This document shows, in pieces, positions 1 through 7,666 of a stretch of 64,000 nt of DNA. Within the stretch, counting starts at the first letter, position 1; each line of letters opens with the position of its first letter. The notes under the pieces are model-generated. The model saw nothing but the letters and a program-made list of their open reading frames with translations, had not been told where the DNA came from and did not search any database. The DNA comes from Flavobacterium branchiicola (GTDB taxonomy: Bacteria; Bacteroidota; Bacteroidia; Flavobacteriales; Flavobacteriaceae). The DNA lies in NCBI RefSeq assembly GCF_018383905.1, contig NZ_JAGYWA010000001.1, forward strand, positions 453,518 through 517,517. Reading direction: 5' to 3'. Both the position numbers and the translations under genes were made by a program.

Positions 1-1046
1 TTGACGACTTTTTGATATTAATCTCTCCTGTTGCACAAAATTATTTAGAGCAAATGGCTCAAAAATGCCATCAAATTACCAAAAAGCGTTTCGGAAAAAC
101 CATCCAGATGTATGCACCTCTTTATTTAAGTAACGAATGCCAAAACATTTGCACCTATTGTGGATTTAGTTTAGACAATAAAATCAAAAGAAAAACACTT
201 ACTGATACTGAAATAAAACTCGAAGTCGAAGCTTTGAAAGATGCTGGTTTTGACCATGTTTTATTAGTAACCGGAGAAGCAAATTACACCGTTAATATCA
301 ATTATTTCCTAAATGCAATTTCTTTAATTAAAGATAATTTTTCGATTATTTCTGTGGAAGTGCAACCGCTTTCTACAGAAGAATATGAACGTTTGCATGA
401 AGCCGGAGTTTACTCAGTTTTGGTTTATCAGGAAACCTATCATCAGGAAGTCTACAAAAAATACCATACCAAGGGCAAAAAATCAAATTTCGATTTTAGA
501 CTGGAAACCCCAGACAGAGTTGGAACCGCCGGAATTCATAAAATTGGTTTAGGCGTTTTATTAGGACTGGAAGACTGGAGAACAGATAGTTTTTTTAATG
601 CTTTGCATCTGGATTATCTTCAGAAAAAATACTGGCAGACCAAATATTCTGTTTCTTTCCCTCGCCTTCGCCCTGCCGAAGGAATTATCGAACCGAATTT
701 TATTATGGATGACAAAGATTTGACACAATTGATTTGTGCCTATAGGTTATGGAATGAAGACCTCGAAATTTCAATTTCAACGCGTGAAAATGAAAAATTC
801 AGAGACAATATAATTCCGATTGGTGTTACAAGTATGAGTGCCGGTTCAAAGACAAATCCGGGTGGTTATGTTGTTGATCCGCAATCTTTAGAGCAATTCG
901 AAATTAGTGATGAACGCTCTGCTGAAGAAATTGCCAAAATCATTAAAAAAGCAGGCTATGAACCGATTTGGAAAGACTGGGACACCGCATTTAGTCATAA
1001 AGTTGAAAAGTCGGAAGTTGAAAAGTCTCTCACTTTGGATAAATAG
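1..1046 (+). CDS. thiH: 2-iminoacetate synthase ThiH (5' end cut by window edge)
   Basis: Radical-SAM tyrosine lyase that cleaves tyrosine to dehydroglycine (2-iminoacetate) for the thiazole half of thiamine. The CxxxCxxC iron-sulfur motif (CQNICTYC) lies about 50 residues into the visible part, followed by GFSLDNKIKRKTL typical of ThiH. The reading frame is open to the window edge through Asp-Asp-Phe-Leu, so the TTG at position 12 is internal and roughly 30-40 N-terminal residues are missing. The family normally ends near the WKDWD segment. Here about 20 more residues follow, with a repetitive VEKSEVEKS tail encoded by repeat-like DNA. thiF follows 42 bp downstream on the same strand, consistent with the end of a thi operon. 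Confidence 0.95.
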   Translation, partial: DDFLILISPVAQNYLEQMAQKCHQITKKRFGKTIQMYAPLYLSNECQNICTYCGFSLDNKIKRKTLTDTEIKLEVEALKDAGFDHVLLVTGEANYTVNINYFLNAISLIKDNFSIISVEVQPLSTEEYERLHEAGVYSVLVYQETYHQEVYKKYHTKGKKSNFDFRLETPDRVGTAGIHKIGLGVLLGLEDWRTDSFFNALHLDYLQKKYWQTKYSVSFPRLRPAEGIIEPNFIMDDKDLTQLICAYRLWNEDLEISISTRENEKFRDNIIPIGVTSMSAGSKTNPGGYVVDPQSLEQFEISDERSAEEIAKIIKKAGYEPIWKDWDTAFSHKVEKSEVEKSLTLDK

Positions 1047-1088
1047 ATTTTTTGACTTTCGACTTTAAAAACTTTAAGACTTAAAAAA

Positions 1089-1799
1089 ATGAGCATTATA
1101 CAAGAATTCCTCCGTTACAACAGACAAACCATTCTTCCTGAAATTGGCGATGAAGGACAGGAAAAATTAAAAAAAGCGCGCGTTTTAGTAATTGGCGCCG
1201 GTGGTTTAGGTTGTCCCGTTTTACAATATATTGCAACTGCCGGAGTTGGTTTTATCGGAATTATGGACTTTGACACCATTGAAATCCATAATCTCCACAG
1301 ACAAATTTTGTATACAGAAAATGAAATTGGCCAACAAAAAGCCATTCTAGCACAAAAGGTAGTTTCAAAATTAAATCCGTTGATTGAAGCTGTGGCGATT
1401 AATGAAAAACTAACCTCAGAAAATGCATTTCAAATCATTGAAAAATATGATATTATTGTAGATGGTTCTGATAATTTTTCGACCCGTTATTTGGTAAACG
1501 ATACTTGTGTCGCCTTAAAAAAGACTTTGGTTTACGGAAGTATTTTAAGATTTGAAGGACAAATTGCCATTTTTAATCATAACGGAAGTAAAAACCTTAG
1601 AGACTTATTTCCGGAAATGCCAGATCCAAAAGATGTTCCCAATTGTAATTTAAATGGTGTTTTAGGAACCCTACCGGGAATTATCGGAAATATCATGGCG
1701 CATGAAACGTTAAAATTAATTCTCGAATTGCCTTCTTTAAAAAACGAATTAATAATTTTTAATACGCTAAACTGGAACTTTACAAAGTTGAATTTCTAA
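1089..1799 (+). CDS. thiF: ThiF/MoeB-family adenylyltransferase for thiamine sulfur transfer
   Basis: E1-like enzyme that adenylates the C-terminal Gly of the sulfur carrier ThiS so that it can be thiocarboxylated. Seen: the Rossmann ATP-binding loop GAGGLGCPVLQ near residue 36, an upstream RYNRQTILPEIG adenylation segment, DGSDNFSTRYLVND near residue 125, and the late PNCNLNGVLGTLPGIIGN segment with one Cys. The zinc-binding CxxC pairs of classical MoeB/ThiF are absent (SKNLRDLF in that place). At 236 residues it is a compact member without a rhodanese tail. The gene sits just after thiH, which favours ThiF over MoeB. Its stop nearly abuts the convergent MOSC gene (4-bp overlap). Confidence 0.88.
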   Translation: MSIIQEFLRYNRQTILPEIGDEGQEKLKKARVLVIGAGGLGCPVLQYIATAGVGFIGIMDFDTIEIHNLHRQILYTENEIGQQKAILAQKVVSKLNPLIEAVAINEKLTSENAFQIIEKYDIIVDGSDNFSTRYLVNDTCVALKKTLVYGSILRFEGQIAIFNHNGSKNLRDLFPEMPDPKDVPNCNLNGVLGTLPGIIGNIMAHETLKLILELPSLKNELIIFNTLNWNFTKLNF

Positions 1800-2590
1800 A
1801 AAACAATCTCATCACCAACAGTAATAAATCCCGAATTCAAACTCACAATATTGGTTCCGAATAAAACAGAATTATTGACATTTCGGTATTTACTCAATGT
1901 TTTTAAGGGCTCTTTTTTAATAACACCTTTCTCAGGGTCATTATTAACCATAATACATCTTCCGCAGGGTTTGATGTTTTTAAACTGAACCGCTCCAATT
2001 TTAAAAGTAGTAAAATCATCTTCTTCATGAGGATTTTGACTGCTTACGACAATATTTGGGCGGAATCTTTTTATTGTAATTTTATCGTCTAATTTCTCAT
2101 TCAAAAAATCAAGACTTTTGCTTCCAATCAAAAGATAGGGATAACCATCGGCTAAACTTACATTGAAGGTTTCTTTTACTCTTGAACTTTCATGCTTGCG
2201 ATCGCCCGATTTTAATATTTTTACCAGTTTACAATCAATACCTAAACGTTCGCTAAACCATTTAGAAGTTTGTTTGTTTACCTCAACGACTTCGCTTTTA
2301 TCCTCCCAGACTTTTGTATCTATAGAATCGCTTAAATATTCATTTATTAGAAATTCATGCGTTTCATTTCCAAAAGTAATTCTAATTTTATCATCTGAAA
2401 TCTGAGGATAAAACTGACTCATAACGGGATATTCACGCTGTGTGACATGAACATTGTCAGCGCCAATCAACATCCATCTTCGGTCGTTTTCGAAACCCAT
2501 TTCCTCAGCAAGAGCAGAATTTAAGCTAATACCGGCTAAACTTTTTATGGGATAAATATAAATTTCTTTTACGCTATAAACGGCACTCAT
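1796..2590 (-). CDS. MOSC domain protein (YcbX/mARC-like)
   Basis: A 264-residue protein with an N-terminal MOSC beta-barrel (about 1-120, YPIKSLAG near residue 14) and a C-terminal MOSC domain containing RFRPNIVV (175-182) and KPCGRCIMVNNDPEKG. The Cys in this PCxRC motif (C209/C212) corresponds to the molybdenum-ligating Cys region of mARC/YcbX enzymes, which reduce N-hydroxylated compounds. A cytoplasmic molybdenum-cofactor oxidoreductase is therefore likely, but the substrate cannot be read from sequence. No ferredoxin domain is fused, unlike E. coli YcbX. It follows aat on the minus strand with a 2-bp gap, so the two are probably co-transcribed. Confidence 0.85.
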   Translation of the reverse strand: MSAVYSVKEIYIYPIKSLAGISLNSALAEEMGFENDRRWMLIGADNVHVTQREYPVMSQFYPQISDDKIRITFGNETHEFLINEYLSDSIDTKVWEDKSEVVEVNKQTSKWFSERLGIDCKLVKILKSGDRKHESSRVKETFNVSLADGYPYLLIGSKSLDFLNEKLDDKITIKRFRPNIVVSSQNPHEEDDFTTFKIGAVQFKNIKPCGRCIMVNNDPEKGVIKKEPLKTLSKYRNVNNSVLFGTNIVSLNSGFITVGDEIVF

Positions 2591-2592
2591 TT

Positions 2593-3231
2593 TTATTTAC
2601 TTTTTAAAATGGACATAAATTCTTCACGATCGATTTCCCTGCAACCTAAACTTTCCAAATGCGGATTATAAACCTGACAATCTAAAACTTTATAATTTTC
2701 TTTTTGCAAATATAACGCTAAAGCAATGAATGCGGTTTTGGATGCATTCGAAACTTTAGAAAACATACTTTCACCACAAAAAACATTTCCTAAATCAATT
2801 CCGTACAAACCTCCTACCAAAGTTTCATCCTGCCAAACCTCAACAGATTTAGCTATTCCTTCTTCATTTAGCTTACAATAAGCTTCAATCATTTCGTCTG
2901 AAATCCAGGTACCATCTTGCCCTTCACGCTTTATTTGCTGACAATTTAAAATTACTTCTTTGAAATTTTTATTAAAAGTAAGTTTAAACATTTTTCGGTT
3001 GAGAATGTTCCGCATACTTTTAGAAATTACCAATTCATCCAAAAACAAAACCATTCGGGGATCCGGAGCCCACCAAAGAATGGGTTCACCTTCATTAAAC
3101 CACGGAAAAATTCCGCTTTTGTAGGCCAGTTTTAATCTTTCGGGATTTAAGTCACCACCAATTGCCAAAATTCCCTCTTCATCAGCCTCAGAAACTGGAG
3201 GAAAAAATAGATCTTCTCTTAAATAATACAT
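2593..3231 (-). CDS. aat: Leucyl/phenylalanyl-tRNA--protein transferase
   Basis: Cytoplasmic N-end-rule enzyme that transfers Leu or Phe from aminoacyl-tRNA to N-terminal Arg/Lys of proteins and marks them for ClpS/ClpAP degradation. Diagnostic segments: FPPVSEADEEGILAIGGDL near the N-terminus, YKSGIFPWFNEGEPILWWAPDPR (residues about 37-59), and GGLYGIDLGNVFCGESMFSK in the catalytic GNAT-like half. The 212 residues match the usual Bacteroidetes length. It heads a two-gene unit with the MOSC gene. Confidence 0.96.
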   Translation of the reverse strand: MYYLREDLFFPPVSEADEEGILAIGGDLNPERLKLAYKSGIFPWFNEGEPILWWAPDPRMVLFLDELVISKSMRNILNRKMFKLTFNKNFKEVILNCQQIKREGQDGTWISDEMIEAYCKLNEEGIAKSVEVWQDETLVGGLYGIDLGNVFCGESMFSKVSNASKTAFIALALYLQKENYKVLDCQVYNPHLESLGCREIDREEFMSILKSK

Positions 3232-3240
3232 CTTTTAAAA

Positions 3241-3435
3241 TAAATTAATTTAAAATTCCAATATTGAAATTCCAAATTCCAAACTTAAGCAATCATTCTA
3301 TGCGGCGTTTCTTCCAGAGATTTCTCTTTACGTCGAAATTACAAACTTTGTGCTTAATTTTATACAAAAATTCCAAATCCCAAAACATAGTAATGAATTG
3401 GAATTTGGAATTTAATAAATTGAAAATTTAACTTC
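3241..3435. repeat. Intergenic AATTTGGAATTTGG-type repeat region
   Basis: This 200-bp gap holds two copies of the short A/T-rich repeat found elsewhere in the window. One is a block near 3250-3280. The other is an inverted pair, AAATTCCAAAT at 3368-3378 and ATTTGGAATTT at 3403-3413, that can fold into a hairpin downstream (minus strand) of the DUF3127 gene. A terminator role is possible. No ORF is supported here. Confidence 0.6.
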
Positions 3436-3807
3436 TTAGAAAGGTAAATCGTCTGGTTCGTCGTCGTTTACATTTGTTGCTGGAGCAAATGCTTCTGCAG
3501 CTGGCATTGCAGGTCCTTGTGCAGGAGCTTCACTTGCTAATCTTTCGATTCTCCAACCTTGAATACTATTAAAATATCTGGTTTCTCCTTGTGGATTAAC
3601 CCATTCTCTTCCTCTTAAATTGATAGAAACTTTTACTGCCTCTCCTTGTTTATAGCTGCTTAATAAATCGCATTTATCTTGTGTAAATTCGATTAAAATG
3701 TGCTGTGGATACTGCTCATCTGTAGTAACTACTAATTCTCTTTTTTTGAATGCAGCACTTACTTGTTGCTCAGGATTTACCACTTTTACTTTTCCTATAA
3801 CTTCCAT
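3436..3807 (-). CDS. DUF3127 protein, OB-fold-like
   Basis: A 123-residue protein recognisable as DUF3127: MEVIGKVKVVNPEQQVS at the N-terminus and KVSINLRGREWVNPQGETRYFNSIQGWRIERL in the middle. It ends in a disordered Ala/Pro-rich linker and an acidic DDEPDDLPF tip. That tip resembles the acidic C-terminus of single-stranded-DNA-binding proteins, where it docks partner proteins. The family is widespread in Bacteroidetes and uncharacterised. An SSB-like nucleic-acid role is inference from fold and tail only. Confidence 0.85.
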   Translation of the reverse strand: MEVIGKVKVVNPEQQVSAAFKKRELVVTTDEQYPQHILIEFTQDKCDLLSSYKQGEAVKVSINLRGREWVNPQGETRYFNSIQGWRIERLASEAPAQGPAMPAAEAFAPATNVNDDEPDDLPF

Positions 3808-3838
3808 CTTCGTCTATAATTAATTATTGTTTCTTTTC

Positions 3839-4714
3839 TTATTTTTTAGCTAAAAGCACTTTCCAGGCCGATGCAATATCGTCATTATTTAGATATTTTT
3901 TGGCTTCTAAATGAATTTTTTCCTGATCATCTGAGCTTAAAACTCCTTTCACAGAAAAATTTTCCTTCACAAATATACTAACTTCTTCCTTTGTAGGCAA
4001 GGCTTCTATATTTCCTAGTTTTCCAAGGTCATTCCCATTAAACACAGGGCTTTCCTTAATAAAATTCGGAATTACATCTACTCCAACACCTAAAGTTGTC
4101 AGTGGTTTTGGCACCTCAAAAAGTCCCTGATTCGATCTTGAATACCAATTTGCACCCAATCTTGAAACCAAATCAATTTTATGCTGATCGATTCCTCCGT
4201 TTTCATCCAGAATATCTTCATGAATATGAATTTTTACTACTTCACACAAAACCAAATTTCCTGCGCCACCTTCTGTTCCTAACGGAATAATCTGTGTAAC
4301 CTTGCATTCAAACTGAACCGGAGATTCTTTAACACGGTACGGTTTTACCAAATCTGAAGGGATTTGTGTTAAACCTGCTTTTAAAAACTCGTTTACACCT
4401 TCTGCATATTCTGTACTTGCCAGAGAGGTTTGCTGAACCAAATCATAATTTACCACATTAATCACCACTTCTTTCGTTGCCTCAACATTAATTAGAGTGT
4501 GTTTTACTGTATTATCGCGAACGCGTCTTGCAGGCGAAAAAACCAAAACTGGCGGATTTGCGCTAAATACATTAAAGAAACTAAAAGGCGATAAATTCGG
4601 AATTCCTTTTGCACTAATTGTGCTGGCAAAAGCAATTGGTCTTGGCCCTACAGCACTTTGCAAATAGCCATGTAATTTTGCCGTTGGTATCTCTTTTGGA
4701 TCGATGCTAATCAT
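3839..4714 (-). CDS. Flavin reductase family protein (FMN-binding split barrel)
   Basis: Flavin reductase-like domain over residues 1-190: AVGPRPIAFAST, GIPNLSPFSFFNVFSANPPVLVFSP and RDNTVKHTLIN are hallmark FMN-binding segments. The rest is a helical C-terminal extension common in the Bacteroidetes orthologues. I place the start at the ATG at 4714 (MISIDPKEIPTAKLHGYLQ). The longer frame adds 30 hydrophobic residues encoded by intergenic-looking DNA with no family similarity. The product would be 291 residues. The physiological electron acceptor is unknown. Confidence 0.85.
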   Translation of the reverse strand: MISIDPKEIPTAKLHGYLQSAVGPRPIAFASTISAKGIPNLSPFSFFNVFSANPPVLVFSPARRVRDNTVKHTLINVEATKEVVINVVNYDLVQQTSLASTEYAEGVNEFLKAGLTQIPSDLVKPYRVKESPVQFECKVTQIIPLGTEGGAGNLVLCEVVKIHIHEDILDENGGIDQHKIDLVSRLGANWYSRSNQGLFEVPKPLTTLGVGVDVIPNFIKESPVFNGNDLGKLGNIEALPTKEEVSIFVKENFSVKGVLSSDDQEKIHLEAKKYLNNDDIASAWKVLLAKK

Positions 4715-4873
4715 AATTTTTCTTTTTAACCAAACCTCATTTTGGTAAATGCAAAAGTATAGAAATGGTTTAATTCGAAGAAATAGTTTGGGATATAAAA
4801 ACAAAAATCTTTCAGGAATTGCAAAATATAAAATGCGTATATTTCGTTATATTTATACCTCAAAAATTAGTTT

Positions 4874-6025
4874 ATGCACTTTTCTGAACGCAGAAATACA
4901 ACTCGCTGGGTTATAATTCTTATTTCCTTTTTAATCATTACTTTGATTCTTTGGAACACTTATACTTTTTTCCAAATTTTCAAGAATGAAGAGCGTCTGA
5001 AAATGAAACTTTTTGCAAATGCCCAGATTACAATCGTAAATGCTGATGAAAATACTGATGTAGAACTGCCTCTTCAGATTTTCAGCAACAACACTTCTAT
5101 TCCTGTTGTACTAATGCTTTATGATAATGTGGTGAGTTCTAAAAATGTTCCGGAAGAAATTTTGAATAACCGAAATAAGTTAAAATCTTTTTTAAAGAAA
5201 TTAAGAAACGAAAATGAACCCATAACTTTTGAATACGCTCCGGGAAAATATCAAAAACTATATTATGGTAACTCGGCATTGCTCAATAAGCTAAAATATT
5301 ATCCCATTGCCTTATTATTAATTGTATTTCTGTGCGGTGCTTTAATCTATAATTTTTACAAAAGCACTAAAATGGCCACACAAAACAAATTGTGGGCTGG
5401 TATGGCAAAAGAAACTGCACATCAAATTGGTACACCTTTATCTTCATTAATTGGCTGGATTGAGATTTTAAAAACAGAAAATATTGATTCGTCTATTACC
5501 TCTGAAATTGAAAAAGACATTGATCGTTTACAAACCATTACAGATCGTTTCTCTAAAATTGGTTCTGTTCCTGTTTTAGAAACGCACGATATTATTTCTG
5601 AGACTTTAAATGCTTTTAAATATCTGCAATCCCGTTTCTCAAAACAGGTTACTTTTTCTTATCATACACCACAAGATCCGATATTGGTTCAAATAAACCC
5701 GATTCTTTACAGCTGGACAATTGAGAACCTGGTGAAAAATGCTATTGATGCAATGAAAGGAAAAGGATCTCTTGAACTGCAAATTGAACAAGATTCTAAT
5801 CACGTAAAAATAAATGTAAAAGATTCCGGATCAGGAATTCCCAAAAAGCAATTTAAAACGGTTTTTGAAACTGGTTTTACAACCAAAAAACGAGGCTGGG
5901 GATTAGGACTTTCTTTAACAAAAAGAATTGTTGAGGAATACCACAAAGGAAATATTAAAGTTTTACATTCTGAAATAGGAAAAGGAACTACATTTCAGAT
6001 TACTTTAAATAAAAAAATGCAGTAA
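4874..6025 (+). CDS. Orphan membrane sensor histidine kinase
   Basis: Inner-membrane histidine kinase of 383 residues. Transmembrane helices at about 12-34 and 143-162 flank a roughly 105-residue periplasmic sensor segment. The HisKA box is AKETAHQIGTPLSSLIGW with phospho-acceptor His183. The HATPase domain shows the N-box NLVKNAIDAM, G1 DSGSGIP and G2 GWGLGLSLTKRIVEE. No HAMP domain is evident, and no response regulator is next to it, so the partner is encoded elsewhere. Its stop codon lies inside the stem of a strong terminator. Confidence 0.92.
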   Translation: MHFSERRNTTRWVIILISFLIITLILWNTYTFFQIFKNEERLKMKLFANAQITIVNADENTDVELPLQIFSNNTSIPVVLMLYDNVVSSKNVPEEILNNRNKLKSFLKKLRNENEPITFEYAPGKYQKLYYGNSALLNKLKYYPIALLLIVFLCGALIYNFYKSTKMATQNKLWAGMAKETAHQIGTPLSSLIGWIEILKTENIDSSITSEIEKDIDRLQTITDRFSKIGSVPVLETHDIISETLNAFKYLQSRFSKQVTFSYHTPQDPILVQINPILYSWTIENLVKNAIDAMKGKGSLELQIEQDSNHVKINVKDSGSGIPKKQFKTVFETGFTTKKRGWGLGLSLTKRIVEEYHKGNIKVLHSEIGKGTTFQITLNKKMQ

Positions 6026-6046
6026 AGTGATTTACTGCATTTTTTT
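6011..6046 (+). terminator. Intrinsic terminator overlapping the kinase stop codon
   Basis: A perfect 16-bp stem runs from 6011-6026 (A-run plus TGCAGTAAA) to 6031-6046 (TTTACTGCA plus T-run) with a 4-nt loop. The TAA stop codon (6023-6025) is inside the left arm. A short repeat fragment, GCTTCGACTTCGCTCAGCC, follows at about 6067-6086. Confidence 0.85.
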
Positions 6047-6109
6047 ATTTAATTGAACTTTGCGTAGGCTTCGACTTCGCTCAGCCTGACAAAGCTTAAA
6101 CTTTTTATT

Positions 6110-6499
6110 CTATAAATTTGCCTGAATGCTTTTTGCTAATGCTTCAAATTCTTCTTTAGAAAGTGATACTTTATTATGAAAACGCATTTCGTCCATGTGG
6201 TTTAGCGGAATCAAATGCACGTGTGCGTGAGGAACTTCTAATCCTACTACAGCCATTCCAACTCTTTTACACGGAACTGTTTTTTCTAAAGCAGTTGCAA
6301 TTTTCTTAGAAAACTTCATTAAACCCAGATACTGTTCGTCATCCATGTCAAAAATCTTGTCGATTTCTTGTTTCGGAATGCATAGTGTGTGTCCTTTCGC
6401 ATTTGGATTTACATCTAAAAATGCCAAAAAGTTTTCATCTTCAGCGATTTTATATGCAGGAATTTCTCCGTTTACTATTTTAGTGAATATTGATGCCAT
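6110..6499 (-). CDS. HIT family nucleotide hydrolase/transferase
   Basis: Histidine-triad protein of 129 residues. The catalytic triad HAHVHLIPL (His91, His93, His95) acts on nucleoside phosphoramidates or related nucleotides, and FLDVNPNAKGHTLCIPK is the conserved substrate-pocket region. Cytoplasmic. It follows greA on the same strand after 63 bp, which include a small hairpin (GTTTAATCGT at 6509-6518 with ACGATTAAAC at 6539-6548). Coupling to greA is common in Flavobacteria. Confidence 0.95.
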   Translation of the reverse strand: MASIFTKIVNGEIPAYKIAEDENFLAFLDVNPNAKGHTLCIPKQEIDKIFDMDDEQYLGLMKFSKKIATALEKTVPCKRVGMAVVGLEVPHAHVHLIPLNHMDEMRFHNKVSLSKEEFEALAKSIQANL

Positions 6500-6562
6500 T
6501 GTTTATTTGTTTAATCGTTTATTCGTTTAACCGATTTAACGATTAAACAGTTAAACTTATAA

Positions 6563-7039
6563 TTAGTCACGTGAGATTTCAAGAATTTCAAATTTCAAAA
6601 CACCATTTGGAACCGTAATTTCAGCTACTTCACCTACAGATTTTCCTAGCAAACCTTTTCCAATAGGAGAAGTTACTGAGATTTTTCCGGTTTTTAAATC
6701 AGCTTCACTTTCAGCAACAAGTGTATATTTCATCTCCATTCCGTTGCTTTGGTTTTTAATTTTTACATTAGAAAGTACCAAAACTTTTGAAACGTCCAGT
6801 TGCGATTCGTCTATTAATCTTGCATTCGAATATACTTCTTCTAATTTAGCAATTCTCATTTCTAATAAACCTTGCGCTTCTTTTGCAGCATCATACTCAG
6901 CGTTTTCAGATAAATCGCCTTTGTCTCTTGCTTCTGCTATATCTTGAGATGCCTTTGGACGCATTACACTTTTTAAATGCTCCAATTCATCTTTTAACTT
7001 TTTTAATCCTTCTGCGGTATAATAAGATACTTTACTCAT
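6563..7039 (-). CDS. greA: Transcription elongation factor GreA
   Basis: Cleavage factor that rescues backtracked RNA polymerase. At 158 residues it has the standard length. The N-terminal coiled coil (about 1-75) contains the DLSENAEYDAAKEAQ tip with acidic residues that enter the polymerase secondary channel. The C-terminal FKBP-like domain ends with TSPIGKGLLGKSVGEVAEITVPNG. It is probably the first gene of a greA-HIT unit. Its leader contains a hairpin described separately. Confidence 0.97.
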   Translation of the reverse strand: MSKVSYYTAEGLKKLKDELEHLKSVMRPKASQDIAEARDKGDLSENAEYDAAKEAQGLLEMRIAKLEEVYSNARLIDESQLDVSKVLVLSNVKIKNQSNGMEMKYTLVAESEADLKTGKISVTSPIGKGLLGKSVGEVAEITVPNGVLKFEILEISRD

Positions 7040-7064
7040 AACTTCATCGTTTACATAAATAGAA

Positions 7065-7088
7065 AAAATCCCATCGGGACGGGATTTT
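7065..7088 (-). promoter_or_regulatory. Terminator-like hairpin in the greA leader
   Basis: AAAATCCC (7065-7072) and GGGATTTT (7081-7088) form an 8-bp stem with an 8-nt loop. Read on the minus strand it is followed by a run of six T, as in an intrinsic terminator. It lies between the greA -7 box (7095-7102) and the greA start (7039). No gene on either strand ends here, so it appears to belong to the greA leader. Confidence 0.6.
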
Positions 7089-7094
7089 GTAATA

Positions 7095-7102
7095 CAAATA
7101 TA
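7095..7102 (-). promoter_or_regulatory. Putative -7 box for greA
   Basis: The minus strand reads TATATTTG, a match to the Bacteroidetes -7 consensus TAnnTTTG. A start about 5-7 nt downstream would put the leader hairpin at the very 5' end of the transcript. No clear -33 TTG is visible. Confidence 0.5.
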
Positions 7103-7163
7103 CTATTATTTTTAATAGTACATAATTATATGTTAATCATATAAAAATCAAATCTAAATAATT

Positions 7164-7171
7164 TATTTTTG
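7164..7171 (+). promoter_or_regulatory. Putative -7 box for the Rieske-like lipoprotein gene
   Basis: TATTTTTG matches TAnnTTTG and lies 24 bp before the ATG at 7196. No clear -33 element is seen. Confidence 0.5.
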
Positions 7172-7195
7172 TTTCACTAATTCGTATTAAAATAA

Positions 7196-7609
7196 ATGAA
7201 AAAAATCTGGCTCTTAATCGTCTTTGTTTGTGCACTTTCTGCTTGCAGCGACAGCGAACGCAGTAACAAGAATCCTTATATTCCTAATTATTCGGTTAAT
7301 TTATCTGTAGATATGAATCTGCCGGCATATTCAAATCTGAAATTTGTAAGTAACGGAGTTATTGTTCCAAATTTTGGTGCAAAGGGAATTATTATTTTTA
7401 ATGCAGGAAGTAATTATACTGCTTTTGATGCTGCATGCCCTAATCAGGAAATCAATTCCTGCGTTGCAATGACTGTAGATGGAATAAATGCTGTCTGTTC
7501 TTGCGATAAAGAGCAGTATAGCTTATTTACCGGACTTGGAAAAAAAGAATATCCTTTAAAACCTTATAAGGTCGAAGTTATAGGATCTGTGATTCACGTA
7601 TATAATTAA
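7196..7609 (+). CDS. Small Rieske-like lipoprotein lacking the cluster histidines
   Basis: A 137-residue lipoprotein: signal peptide with lipobox LSAC, lipidated Cys17. The body resembles a Rieske fold. In the places of the CxH and CxxH cluster motifs it has C81-P-N and C101-S-C-D, so both cysteines remain but both histidine ligands are replaced by Asn and Asp. C89 and C103 could form the disulfide of classical Rieske proteins. It is therefore unlikely to hold a normal 2Fe-2S cluster. It is convergent with the TonB-dependent receptor gene, with a shared terminator between them. The role is unknown. Confidence 0.75.
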   Translation: MKKIWLLIVFVCALSACSDSERSNKNPYIPNYSVNLSVDMNLPAYSNLKFVSNGVIVPNFGAKGIIIFNAGSNYTAFDAACPNQEINSCVAMTVDGINAVCSCDKEQYSLFTGLGKKEYPLKPYKVEVIGSVIHVYN

Positions 7610-7615
7610 GAAACT

Positions 7616-7650
7616 AAAAAGCCTGAAAGCATCAAACTTTCAGGCTTTTT
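7616..7650. terminator. Bidirectional intrinsic terminator
   Basis: GCCTGAAAG (7621-7629) pairs with CTTTCAGGC (7637-7645). The stem is flanked by an A-run on the left and a T-run on the right, so it can work for both convergent genes. Confidence 0.9.
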
Positions 7651-7666
7651 AGTTTTTTTGAATTCT

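Noticed and set aside
4715..4804. N-terminal extension of the flavin reductase frame
   Set aside because: Encoded by A/T-rich intergenic DNA, not typical of the family; the ATG at 4714 begins the conserved region.
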